From: an uncultured Opitutia bacterium
GTDB lineage: Bacteria; Verrucomicrobiota; Verrucomicrobiae; Opitutales; MB11C04
DNA: 20,903 nucleotides
Reading direction: 5' to 3'
NCBI GenBank assembly: GCA_913048545.1
Contig: CAJWWH010000018.1
Coordinates: forward strand, 1 to 20,903
The position numbers and the translations under genes are program-made. Positions 6,929 to 13,986 of this stretch are shown here, one piece after another. How positions within the stretch are numbered: position 1 is the stretch's first letter; every line of letters starts with the position of its first letter. The notes under the pieces are model-generated. The model did no database searches. It was not told the origin of the DNA and saw nothing but the letters and a program-made list of their open reading frames with translations.

Positions 6929-7909
6929 ATGTTTGAATCATCTAGGGTAGATCAAAAGCGAAAAAGAAAGGAGAACCATCCGGCCTTTGATGAAATCAGG
7001 GATTCATGCGTGAAAGAGTTGCGTATGAAAGGATTCGAGACCGAAGTCTACCTTCTGCCTGGCGGAGTGGGAGTAAAAATCTTTAACAGTGACCATCCGT
7101 CTCTTGTTCAAATTGCCCACCTTCCCATAATCGAGTTTGATTTCGATTATTCAGGTAGTCCATCGATTGAGCATCTTGCCTTTTTCCAATTACAGGGAAT
7201 CCGATTTTCACAGTCTAAAATCCAATCTTTTGCTGAACTTAACCAGTTTTCCCTGAGGAAACTTCACTCTGATGGAGCACAAGCCACAGATTTCGAATCG
7301 CTTTCGAATCACCAACTGGAGGAACTATCCTTGTGCAAGACTGATGTGGCGGAACTGAATTTCCTGAATTGTGCTCCGGTCCATTCCCTCTTTTTATCCA
7401 ATTCACGCATCACGAACTCAAGTTTTAATTCATTGAAAGAGAAAAAGTTTGAAAGATTGGACTTATTCCGCTGTGAAGTTTCAGACCTGAGCCCCTTTGC
7501 CGGTTCTCCCCTTGAGGAGTTAAATATAAGCGGAACCAAAACAGAATGTTTATCCCCATTATCCTCTTCGCCCTTAAGGAAACTGGAAATGAGAGCAACA
7601 AAAGTTACGGACTTGAGTCCTCTTGCACATTGCCCGCTCGAAATCCTTCACCTTCCAGGCTCACCGGTTAAAAGTCTCAGTCCACTAGCATACTGCCCAA
7701 TCCATGAGCTCAATATTGCCGGACTGGAAATTGAAGACCTTTCCCCTTTGCTTAGCATGCCCTTACAAAAACTGATTGTTTCCAATAAAAAATACGAGGT
7801 GCATCAAGTTTCAATCCTGAAAGACTTGGAACTCAGTTCCTTGACTTTCCCCGGTGGTCCGGTCGATCAAAAGGTGGAGGATTTCCTCGAAAATATCGCC
7901 AATTACTAA
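6929..7909 (+). CDS. Leucine-rich-repeat protein with 21-residue repeats
   Basis: A 326-residue protein without a signal peptide or membrane segment, so probably cytoplasmic. After a lysine/arginine-rich start and an alpha/beta-looking N-terminal part (about 1-85), it becomes a leucine-rich solenoid. Four adjacent units of exactly 21 residues are clear: PLEELNISGTKTECLSPL, PLRKLEMRATKVTDLSPL, PLEILHLPGSPVKSLSPL and PIHELNIAGLEIEDLSPL, each followed by three residues. Earlier, more degenerate units include QLEELSLCKTDVAELNFL and FERLDLFRCEVSDLSPF. The consensus P-L-x-x-L-x-(I/L)-x-x-T-x-V-x-D-L-S-P-L resembles LRR proteins common in Planctomycetes and Verrucomicrobia, where some carry kinase domains; none is present here. 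The partner is unknown. It stands alone, 64 nt before the lipid cluster. Confidence 0.8.
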   Translation: MFESSRVDQKRKRKENHPAFDEIRDSCVKELRMKGFETEVYLLPGGVGVKIFNSDHPSLVQIAHLPIIEFDFDYSGSPSIEHLAFFQLQGIRFSQSKIQSFAELNQFSLRKLHSDGAQATDFESLSNHQLEELSLCKTDVAELNFLNCAPVHSLFLSNSRITNSSFNSLKEKKFERLDLFRCEVSDLSPFAGSPLEELNISGTKTECLSPLSSSPLRKLEMRATKVTDLSPLAHCPLEILHLPGSPVKSLSPLAYCPIHELNIAGLEIEDLSPLLSMPLQKLIVSNKKYEVHQVSILKDLELSSLTFPGGPVDQKVEDFLENIANY

Positions 7910-7938
7910 ATTTAGGCAAACTTTGTGCCATTCAACAC

Positions 7939-7967
7939 TTGTCCCAATCAAACTTCTTAAATAGATT
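7939..7967 (+). promoter_or_regulatory. Candidate promoter of the lipid cluster
   Basis: TTGTCC at 7939-7944 and TAGATT at 7962-7967 are separated by 17 nt, each matching four of six bases of the sigma-70 consensus. The -10 ends only six bases before the ATG at 7974, so transcription would begin at or next to the start codon. No Shine-Dalgarno is visible (TTGTTTCC precedes ATG), which fits a leaderless mRNA. Confidence 0.4.
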
Positions 7968-7973
7968 GTTTCC

Positions 7974-9419
7974 ATGCCTAACCGTTCGTTACGAGATATA
8001 AAAGATTACTACGATGTAGTGGTCGTTGGCAGCGGTCTTGGTGGTCTCACCGGAGCAAATGTCCTGGCCAAGCAGGGGCACTCTGTCCTTTTGCTGGAAC
8101 ATCATTACCAGTTTGGTGGTTTAGCGACATGGTTCAAGCGGGCAGGGGGGCACATTTTTGATATTTCCCTTCATGGGTTTCCAGTAGGAATGATTAAGTC
8201 TTGCCGGCGTTACTGGACAAAGGAAATTGCTGACTCCATCGTACAGTTGAAAAATATTCGCTTTGTTAATCCTCAGTATGATCTGAAGACTACCTTTGAC
8301 CGGATTGACTTCACTCAAATCCTACAGGATTCTTTTCAGGTTGCCCGCAGTAAAGTGGAAGATTTCTTCGAACACCTGCGCACCATGGATTACTTTGCCA
8401 AAGATGGTGCCACAATCGGTGATTTATTAGAGCAGTTTTTCCCAGGCAGGGATGACATCAAACGACTCCTTCTTGAGCCCATTGCCTATGCCAACGGTTC
8501 ATCCCTTAAAGATCCTGCCATTGCTTATGGTATTGTTTTTACCAACTTCATGAGAAAAGGTATCTATACGTTTAAGGATGGGACCGATTCATTGATCAAG
8601 AAAATGGTCAGTGAATTACGTGGAAATGGAGTGGATTTAAGAAGGCAATCCAATGTTGAATCACTACTAACCGAAAAGAGGGACGGACGTCATCATGTTT
8701 CCGGAGTGGTGGTGAATGGGAAGAAGATTAATTGTGGTGCTGTTTTATCCAATGCAAATTTGAAAAACACGATTGAGAAACTGCTCGGCCTTTCCAAGCT
8801 ACCCAAGTCATTCGCGAAAGAGGCTTCGGAGGTGCGCTTAAACTCTACATCCTGCCAGGTTTACATCGGTATAAAAAAAGGCGAATCCATCCCTGATGTG
8901 GGTGATCTTATTTTTACTTCTGAATCAGATTCTTTTTCCTCTGAGGAATTAACTGATTTTCATACAACAAGCCGAACTTTTTCGATCTATTACCCTGACA
9001 CAAGACCAAATAGAAAAGTGCCAATGCACAGCATTGTGGCATCAATTAACGCAAAATGGCAGGATTGGAACAGGTTATCAGAGGATGAATATAAAAAAGA
9101 AAAAAACCGCTTATGCGAAGAATCGCTACTAGCCTTGGAGAAAATCATTCCTGATATAAGAGGTAAAATAGATCATATTGAAGCCGCTACTCCTCGAACC
9201 ATTGAATATTACACCCAGCACGCATCAGGAGCATCATTCGGAACTAAATTTGAGGGTCTTGATGTGTCCTCATCCCTTCCTGATCATGCCCCGGGCCTGT
9301 TTCATGCCGGATCGGTGGGGATCATTATGTCGGGCTGGTTAGGGACTATCAATTATGGGGTAATAACCGCGAACAAGGTCGATAGCTTCCTACGCGCGAA
9401 ACTCGGTAGCAAATCATAA
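7974..9419 (+). CDS. FAD-dependent oxidoreductase, CrtI/retinol-saturase-like
   Basis: A 481-residue protein with an N-terminal dinucleotide fold: [18 protein letters not shown] (GxGxxG at 19-24), then the beta-2 acidic residue in VLLLEHH and a GGLA turn, typical of the phytoene-desaturase/all-trans-retinol-saturase superfamily. The C-terminal FAD-contacting segment [20 protein letters not shown] is also of this type (A-G-x-x-x-x-x-G). Members desaturate, isomerise or saturate polyenes and other long hydrophobic chains. The position at the head of a run with FabZ-, FabI-, OleA- and OleB-like genes suggests a lipid or hydrocarbon substrate rather than a carotenoid; no phytoene synthase gene is nearby. 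The substrate and direction of the redox reaction are inference. The stop is 35 nt before the next gene. Confidence 0.82.
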   Translation: MPNRSLRDIKDYYDVVVVGSGLGGLTGANVLAKQGHSVLLLEHHYQFGGLATWFKRAGGHIFDISLHGFPVGMIKSCRRYWTKEIADSIVQLKNIRFVNPQYDLKTTFDRIDFTQILQDSFQVARSKVEDFFEHLRTMDYFAKDGATIGDLLEQFFPGRDDIKRLLLEPIAYANGSSLKDPAIAYGIVFTNFMRKGIYTFKDGTDSLIKKMVSELRGNGVDLRRQSNVESLLTEKRDGRHHVSGVVVNGKKINCGAVLSNANLKNTIEKLLGLSKLPKSFAKEASEVRLNSTSCQVYIGIKKGESIPDVGDLIFTSESDSFSSEELTDFHTTSRTFSIYYPDTRPNRKVPMHSIVASINAKWQDWNRLSEDEYKKEKNRLCEESLLALEKIIPDIRGKIDHIEAATPRTIEYYTQHASGASFGTKFEGLDVSSSLPDHAPGLFHAGSVGIIMSGWLGTINYGVITANKVDSFLRAKLGSKS

Positions 9420-9420
9420 C

Positions 9421-9449
9421 CTTACAGCTCGCCATTTTAAATTTATAAT
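9421..9449 (+). promoter_or_regulatory. Candidate internal promoter ahead of the FabZ-like gene
   Basis: A perfect TATAAT at 9444-9449 lies 17 nt after CTTACA (9421-9426), which matches four of six -35 bases. It ends five bases before the ATG at 9455, and no Shine-Dalgarno is present. If used, it would give a leaderless message starting with the dehydratase and would allow the Fab/Ole genes to be expressed apart from the FAD enzyme. Confidence 0.4.
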
Positions 9450-9454
9450 AAATC

Positions 9455-9892
9455 ATGGAAGATATTCACCGGAGAATTCCTCACAGACCACCTTTCCTGT
9501 TTATTGATAAAATCTTGGAGATTACTGATTCTGGAGCAAGAACCAGTCTCTTCGTTCGCCCGGACTTTTCTTTCTTTGAGGGTCATTACCCAGGTAATCC
9601 TATAATGCCGGGAGTTCTGCTGTGCGAATCAGTTTTTCAAACCGGGGCAATATTCCTTTCGGATCACATTAAAAATGAATCCCTTAAAGATGAGAATGTC
9701 ACTCCAGTACTATCCCGAATTCGTGACGCCCGATTTAAGAGAATGGTTTTACCCGGTGACGAGGTTGAAATTTCAGTCACAATGAAGGAACAAATGGGCC
9801 AGTTTTACAATCTTTCCGGAGAAATTAAAAATAAAGGCAAAACCGCCCTCACCATTTCATTTGCACTCGCCCTGGTTAAAGACCAGGGATAA
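9455..9892 (+). CDS. FabZ-like 3-hydroxyacyl-ACP dehydratase
   Basis: A 145-residue hot-dog-fold protein, the size of FabZ. The motifs are present in order: IPHRPPFLFIDKI (the substrate-tunnel PHR-x-PF), then FFEGHYPGNPIMPGVLLCES, which contains the catalytic His44 and, 14 residues later, Glu58. FabZ dehydrates (3R)-hydroxyacyl-ACP to trans-2-enoyl-ACP in fatty acid elongation. The gene is followed after only 3 nt by a FabI-like gene and then OleA/OleB-like genes, so it probably serves a dedicated chain-building or chain-tailoring route, perhaps beside a separate housekeeping FabZ elsewhere in the genome. I cannot tell whether the thioester carrier is ACP or CoA. No gene symbol is given because of this context. 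Confidence 0.87.
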   Translation: MEDIHRRIPHRPPFLFIDKILEITDSGARTSLFVRPDFSFFEGHYPGNPIMPGVLLCESVFQTGAIFLSDHIKNESLKDENVTPVLSRIRDARFKRMVLPGDEVEISVTMKEQMGQFYNLSGEIKNKGKTALTISFALALVKDQG

Positions 9893-9895
9893 AGC

Positions 9896-10708
9896 ATGAG
9901 TTTTCTTGATTTAAAAGGAAAAACCTTCCTTATCGTCGGTGTGGCAAATCGTAAAAGCGTAGCTTTTTCGGTTGCCAAATTACTCGAGGAGGAAGGTGCC
10001 CGGGTCATTTACTCAGTAAGAAGCAGTAAAAGGAAAAGCGAACTCAAAAGCCTTCTTACCGGGAAATCTATTTTTATTTGCGACTTTGAAGATGAAAAGC
10101 AAATTGAGGAGTTGGGATCAAACCTGGAGCAGGAACTTCACGGACAAAAGCTTGCCGGGATACTGCATTCAATTGCCTTTGCGAATTATTCGGAAGGTTT
10201 GAAACCATTTTACGAAACCAGGCGAAAAGATTTCTTACAGGCAACACAGATATCATCATTCTCGCTGGTGGAGTTAGCCAATGCATGCTTGCCGGTCCTC
10301 GATCAGTCCGCATCTGTTGTAACCATTGGAATATCATCCACCACCGTGACGGCGGAAAACTATGGTTATATGGCACCAATTAAAGCGTCCCTTGAAGCAA
10401 CTGTACGATATCTGGCCAAATCATTTTCAGGGCACAGTCAGGTAAGATTTAATTCAGTTAATGCAGGACCGCTGAAGACAAGTGCATCGGCGGGCATCCC
10501 AGGATATCTGGTGAATTATTTATACGCCGAAAAGCTGACCTTCCGAAAAAAAGCATTGTCCACTCAGGAAGTTTCCAAATTAGCTGTTTTCCTATTAAGT
10601 CCATGTTCATCGGGAATCAATGGGCAGGGTATTGTTGTGGATGCCGGGATGGGACTGAATTACTTTGATAGCGAAGTGGTTGAGTCTGCAATGAAATTGG
10701 ATGAATAA
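9896..10708 (+). CDS. FabI-like enoyl-ACP reductase (SDR), altered active site
   Basis: A 270-residue short-chain dehydrogenase of the FabI subfamily. Visible: the NAD site LKGKTFLIVGVANRKSVAFS, the LHSIAFAN strand, the catalytic pair Tyr156 and Lys163 in NYGYMAPIKASLEATVRYLA, the substrate loop NAGPLKTSASAGI, and the C-terminal INGQGIVVDAGMG. FabI reduces trans-2-enoyl-ACP with NAD(P)H. Counting back from Tyr156 without a gap, the place of the usual second active-site tyrosine (Tyr146 in Escherichia coli) is Ile146. This suggests a changed substrate or a non-housekeeping role. An AGGG at 9885-9888, seven bases before ATG, is one of the few good ribosome-binding sites in the window. It overlaps the next gene by 8 nt. 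Confidence 0.85.
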   Translation: MSFLDLKGKTFLIVGVANRKSVAFSVAKLLEEEGARVIYSVRSSKRKSELKSLLTGKSIFICDFEDEKQIEELGSNLEQELHGQKLAGILHSIAFANYSEGLKPFYETRRKDFLQATQISSFSLVELANACLPVLDQSASVVTIGISSTTVTAENYGYMAPIKASLEATVRYLAKSFSGHSQVRFNSVNAGPLKTSASAGIPGYLVNYLYAEKLTFRKKALSTQEVSKLAVFLLSPCSSGINGQGIVVDAGMGLNYFDSEVVESAMKLDE

Positions 10709-11735
10709 ACGATTTTCCCGGGTATCAATCGAAGCAATGGCCTATGCCTTGCCTACAGAAGTATTCACTTCTGAGCAAATTGAGGCTGACCTTAGCCCTC
10801 TGTATGATCGATTAAAGTTACCCCGGGGCAGGCTCGAATTGATGACAGGAATTAAGGAAAGGAGGTTTTGGCCCTCTTCTTATCGACCATCGACTGCTTC
10901 AGCGGAAGCAGGCAGGAAATTGATCATGCAAGGAGTGGATCAAAACAGGATTGATTTGCTCATCCACTCATCAGTCTGCAGGGATCGGCTTGAACCTGCG
11001 ACCGCCTCTTATGTTCACGGACTTCTTGGATTGAGCGGAGACACCCAGATTTTGGATATCTCAAATGCCTGTCTTGGATTTATTAATGCCGTGGTTTTAG
11101 CAGGAAACATGATTGAGTCCGGCCAAATCAACCGGGCAATGATCGTCGCCGGAGAAAACGGAAAACCACTGGTTGACCGAACGGTTAAAATACTAAACCA
11201 GGGTCATCTTAGCCGAAAGGACATCAAGCCTTATTTTGCAAATTTAACTATCGGTGCAGGGGCAGTCGCGTGGTCTTTGGTGAAATCTGACCTCACCTCC
11301 CCAGGCTCGCCCAAATTAGGAACATTTTCATGCGAAACTGATACCTCCTTTAATCATCTTTGTGAGGGTGACGCCGACGGCGATGAGCTTGTCATGCAGA
11401 CAGACTCGGAGGAACTTTTGCATGCCGGTATATCCGTGGCAAAACGGGCATGGACTAAATTCGTCTCCGCCAGTCAATGGAACTCCGAATCACCTTCTTT
11501 AATTGCTACTCATCAAGTCGGCAAAGCTCACACCCGGGCTCTTTTTGAGTCGCTGAATCTAAATCTGAATAAAAATTATTCCACATTTGAAACATTGGGT
11601 AATTGCGGCTCTGTCTCCCTTCCTCTGACTTACACCCACTCCTGCGAGGATTCACCTGGCCGCTTAAATGAACGAGCCGTTCTTCTTGGTATTGGCAGTG
11701 GGCTTTCAAGTTTAATGCTTTCCATAAACCCTTGA
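10701..11735 (+). CDS. oleA: OleA-like thiolase (3-oxoacyl-ACP synthase III family)
   Basis: A 344-residue KAS III-fold protein. The catalytic triad can be placed: Cys124 in SNACLGF, His271 in THQVGKAH and Asn301 in LGNCGS. The glutamate found in OleA but not in FabH is also present, Glu98 in VCRDRLEPATASYVHG; in characterised OleA this residue from the partner subunit acts as the base for the second acyl chain. OleA condenses two fatty acyl-CoA molecules head to head to a beta-keto acid, the first step of long-chain olefin synthesis. The gene overlaps both neighbours and is followed by an OleB-like hydrolase, which strongly supports OleA over FabH. Acyl-CoA versus acyl-ACP use is not known here. 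Confidence 0.85.
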   Translation: MNKRFSRVSIEAMAYALPTEVFTSEQIEADLSPLYDRLKLPRGRLELMTGIKERRFWPSSYRPSTASAEAGRKLIMQGVDQNRIDLLIHSSVCRDRLEPATASYVHGLLGLSGDTQILDISNACLGFINAVVLAGNMIESGQINRAMIVAGENGKPLVDRTVKILNQGHLSRKDIKPYFANLTIGAGAVAWSLVKSDLTSPGSPKLGTFSCETDTSFNHLCEGDADGDELVMQTDSEELLHAGISVAKRAWTKFVSASQWNSESPSLIATHQVGKAHTRALFESLNLNLNKNYSTFETLGNCGSVSLPLTYTHSCEDSPGRLNERAVLLGIGSGLSSLMLSINP

Positions 11736-12613
11736 AAATTCCTCCTTCACTTTCAAGCCATTACCCATTTACGGGCAATTCATTTAAAGTGAAGGCTGGC
11801 TATAATCTACACTACCTCGATGAAGGAAAGGATCTGGGCATTCCCACTCTATTTTTACATGGCAATCCGACATGGTCATTCTTTTACCGGCGATTAATCT
11901 TATCCCTTCGGGAACATGGAAGATGTATAGTGCCGGACCATATTGGCTGTGGATTGTCTGATAAGCCATCCTTCCCTGATTTTGCCTACGATCTCAGGTG
12001 CCATGGCGATAATATCCGTGACTTGGTGAACCACCTTGGGATAGATCGATTTCGCTTGGTTCTGCACGACTGGGGTGGTGCAATCGGGTTATCCGCTTTC
12101 CGTAATGAACCCGAAAGAATTGATAAGCTTGTGGTCATGAACACGGCCGCTTTCCCTTCCGACGATGTACCGAAAAGAATTTCAATTTGCAGATTCCCAG
12201 TATTCGGATCTCTGCTCGTTCGCGGATTGAACGGATTTGCTGGCCCGGCCACATTTATGGCGGTTAGAAATCCAATGAAACCCGAAATTAAAAATGCATT
12301 TCTTTACCCTTATGACAATTGGGGAAACCGAGTAGCTGTGTGGAGATTCGTTAAAGACATCCCGAAAGAAAAAAATCATCCGAGTCGTAATTTATTACAG
12401 GAGACTGCCGATTCGCTCAGTAACTACAAAGATACGCCCGTTCTTGCCTGTTGGGGAATGAGGGATTTTTGCTTTCATGGTGGATTCCTTAAGGAATGGC
12501 GTCAATTTATGCCCCATCTTGTTGCCCATGAATTCGAAAATTCAGGCCATTATTTACTCGAAGACGACTACGAGGGTTGTCGCTCAAAAATTGAGCCTTT
12601 CCTTTTCGGTTGA
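11732..12613 (+). CDS. oleB: OleB-like alpha/beta hydrolase (haloalkane-dehalogenase III type)
   Basis: A 293-residue alpha/beta hydrolase. Motifs: HGNPTWSFFYR (43-53), with the Asn and Trp positions seen in haloalkane dehalogenases; DHIGCGLSDKP; the nucleophile elbow LHDWGGAIG with Asp113 as nucleophile instead of Ser; and the catalytic His273 in NSGHYLLEDDYE. An Asp nucleophile followed by Trp is typical of dehalogenase-like enzymes, and the III subgroup includes OleB, which decarboxylates a cis-beta-lactone to a cis-olefin. Partner context (directly after OleA, start TTG overlapping its stop as TTGA) favours OleB over a true dehalogenase. The OleC beta-lactone synthetase that would make its substrate is not in the neighbourhood. 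Confidence 0.82.
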   Translation: MKIPPSLSSHYPFTGNSFKVKAGYNLHYLDEGKDLGIPTLFLHGNPTWSFFYRRLILSLREHGRCIVPDHIGCGLSDKPSFPDFAYDLRCHGDNIRDLVNHLGIDRFRLVLHDWGGAIGLSAFRNEPERIDKLVVMNTAAFPSDDVPKRISICRFPVFGSLLVRGLNGFAGPATFMAVRNPMKPEIKNAFLYPYDNWGNRVAVWRFVKDIPKEKNHPSRNLLQETADSLSNYKDTPVLACWGMRDFCFHGGFLKEWRQFMPHLVAHEFENSGHYLLEDDYEGCRSKIEPFLFG

Positions 12614-12670
12614 CATATAATCCGGCATCTTGGACTTGCTTTTCCGAACAAATCGTCGCAATTTAATACT

Positions 12671-12892
12671 ATGGCTCCTGGCAAACCGTTGAGAAGCAGA
12701 GAAGAGCGTACCCATAATGTCGTCTCCATCGAACCGCATGATAATACATCGGACGCCTACCGTCCGGAGCAACCCAGGAGATCAGATATGAGCTTCGGCT
12801 TTTATCTTTCGATCGCAGTAATTACCTTCCTTACGATTTTATTTTTCTCAATTTACGAACTTGCAGTCGAATCGTGGGAAAGACTCAAGTAG
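12671..12892 (+). CDS. Hypothetical one-helix membrane protein (73 aa)
   Basis: A 73-residue frame from ATG 12671 to TAG 12890-12892. The first ~42 residues are polar and rich in Arg, Glu and Pro (KPLRSREERTH, RPEQPRRSD). The rest is one hydrophobic helix, FGFYLSIAVITFLTILFFSI, followed by a short charged end, ELAVESWERLK. The topology is likely N-in with a cytoplasmic basic domain. I do not recognise the family. It sits 57 nt behind oleB on the same strand and overlaps the GTG start of xerC by 19 nt, so it may be part of the oleB transcript or of the xerC transcript. The helix followed by a clean charged tail makes it look like a real small membrane protein. Confidence 0.5.
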   Translation: MAPGKPLRSREERTHNVVSIEPHDNTSDAYRPEQPRRSDMSFGFYLSIAVITFLTILFFSIYELAVESWERLK

Positions 12893-13815
12893 AGAGAACA
12901 CCTCACGGGCTTGGATTAAAGGAATTTGATGATTTCCAAACTTATATTGAATTGGAAAGACGTTTATCCTCATACACATCAAGAAATTACCAACATTCAA
13001 TCGTTTGTTTTTTCTACTGGTTGCACAAGATGGAGGGTCAACAAATTCAACCGAGTGAAGTGACCAAAGAGCAAGCCCGTTCTTATGTCATTGAAGCTCA
13101 ATCCAAATATTCACGCCGCACCCTTAGGAATCATATCTCAGGCCTCAGGACATTTTTCAAGTTCTGCCTTATCCGGAAACGGATTGCAATTAACCCCTTT
13201 CATAATCTCAGTCTCCCGAAACCCGATAAACGGCTCCCTCAAATTCTGACGGAAAAGCAGATTTTCAAATTACTTGACCAGCCGATTCTGCAGGGTGAGG
13301 AACAAGCAAATCCAAGTTTCCATGAACTGCGCGATCTGCTGGTGATGGAACTTCTTTATGCTGCGGGTTTACGGGTTAGTGAATTAATCGGTATGAATTA
13401 TGGAGATATTAATTTCATCAATGCATCGGTAAAAATAACCGGAAAAGGGGGGAAGGAAAGGATTTCACCCATTGGGCAAAAAGCACTTAAAACTCTCTCT
13501 CGATTTAGGGAGTTGTATGCAAAAGAATACTCAAACTCCTCCCCCGTCATTATTAATCAATACGGTAATCGCCTCTCGACCCGATCGGTGCAGATTTTGC
13601 TGAAAAAATATCTCGGCGCTGCCAAGTTACCTTCGGATCTAACACCTCATAAAATTAGACATTCATTCGCCACCCATCTGCTTAACCGCGGTGCGGACCT
13701 GCGGGCAGTTCAGGAACTACTGGGACATTCAAGCTTGTCGACCACTCAAATTTACACGCATGTTTCCGCCGCCCGCCTGAAAGAAGTTCACGGTCTTGCT
13801 CACCCACGCGCCTGA
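12874..13815 (+). CDS. xerC: Tyrosine recombinase XerC/XerD
   Basis: A 313-residue tyrosine recombinase that resolves chromosome dimers at dif during division. The N-terminal SAM-like domain begins about residue 18 (FQTYIELERRLSSYTSRNYQ). All active-site residues are found: Arg167 in AGLRVSEL, Lys191 in TGKGGKER, His259 and Arg262 in PHKIRHSF, His285 in LLGHSSLSTTQIYTH, and the nucleophile Tyr294. This length and organisation are those of the Xer housekeeping enzymes rather than phage or integron integrases, and no attachment site, transposon or phage gene surrounds it. XerC and XerD cannot be separated from one sequence. The start is taken as GTG 12874, because the next in-frame codons offer no other start, and it overlaps the small membrane protein. 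Confidence 0.9.
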   Translation: MGKTQVERTPHGLGLKEFDDFQTYIELERRLSSYTSRNYQHSIVCFFYWLHKMEGQQIQPSEVTKEQARSYVIEAQSKYSRRTLRNHISGLRTFFKFCLIRKRIAINPFHNLSLPKPDKRLPQILTEKQIFKLLDQPILQGEEQANPSFHELRDLLVMELLYAAGLRVSELIGMNYGDINFINASVKITGKGGKERISPIGQKALKTLSRFRELYAKEYSNSSPVIINQYGNRLSTRSVQILLKKYLGAAKLPSDLTPHKIRHSFATHLLNRGADLRAVQELLGHSSLSTTQIYTHVSAARLKEVHGLAHPRA

Positions 13816-13911
13816 ATATGTATCATCCATCAAATTGATTTCCAGTTTCTCCATCCAAAGATTATTAATTTTTACATCCACTCGAAAGATAAATAAATAC
13901 TTATTTTTACA

Positions 13912-13943
13912 TATCATTTAATTTTCTTTTCTTTGAAATGATA
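13912..13943. promoter_or_regulatory. 8-bp inverted repeat upstream of the YceI-like gene
   Basis: TATCATTT at 13912-13919 and AAATGATA at 13936-13943 form a perfect 8-bp inverted repeat around a 16-nt pyrimidine-rich spacer, 43 nt before the YceI-like ATG. The 171-nt gap after xerC is otherwise AT-rich and featureless. It could be an operator or an mRNA hairpin. TTGTTT (13952-13957) and TTTAAA (13975-13980), 17 nt apart, are a weak promoter candidate immediately downstream. Confidence 0.25.
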
Positions 13944-13986
13944 AAATATTCTTGTTTCTTTTAATTCTAAGTATTTTAAATTTTTC

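Noticed and set aside
10701..11735. Housekeeping FabH
   Set aside because: The L-E-P-A glutamate motif and the OleB-like partner point to OleA; FabH would normally sit with other core fatty-acid genes such as plsX or fabD.
11732..12613. Haloalkane dehalogenase acting on pollutants or halogenated metabolites
   Set aside because: The Asp-Trp nucleophile region allows it, but direct overlap with an OleA-like gene makes OleB-type decarboxylation the better reading.
12610..12621. TTGACA directly followed by TATAAT after oleB
   Set aside because: The two hexamers abut with no spacer, and neither has a partner at 16-18 nt, so they do not form a promoter.
12874..13815. The tyrosine recombinase as evidence of an integrated mobile element
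   Set aside because: Length, motifs and lack of attachment repeats, phage or transposon genes fit housekeeping XerC/D.
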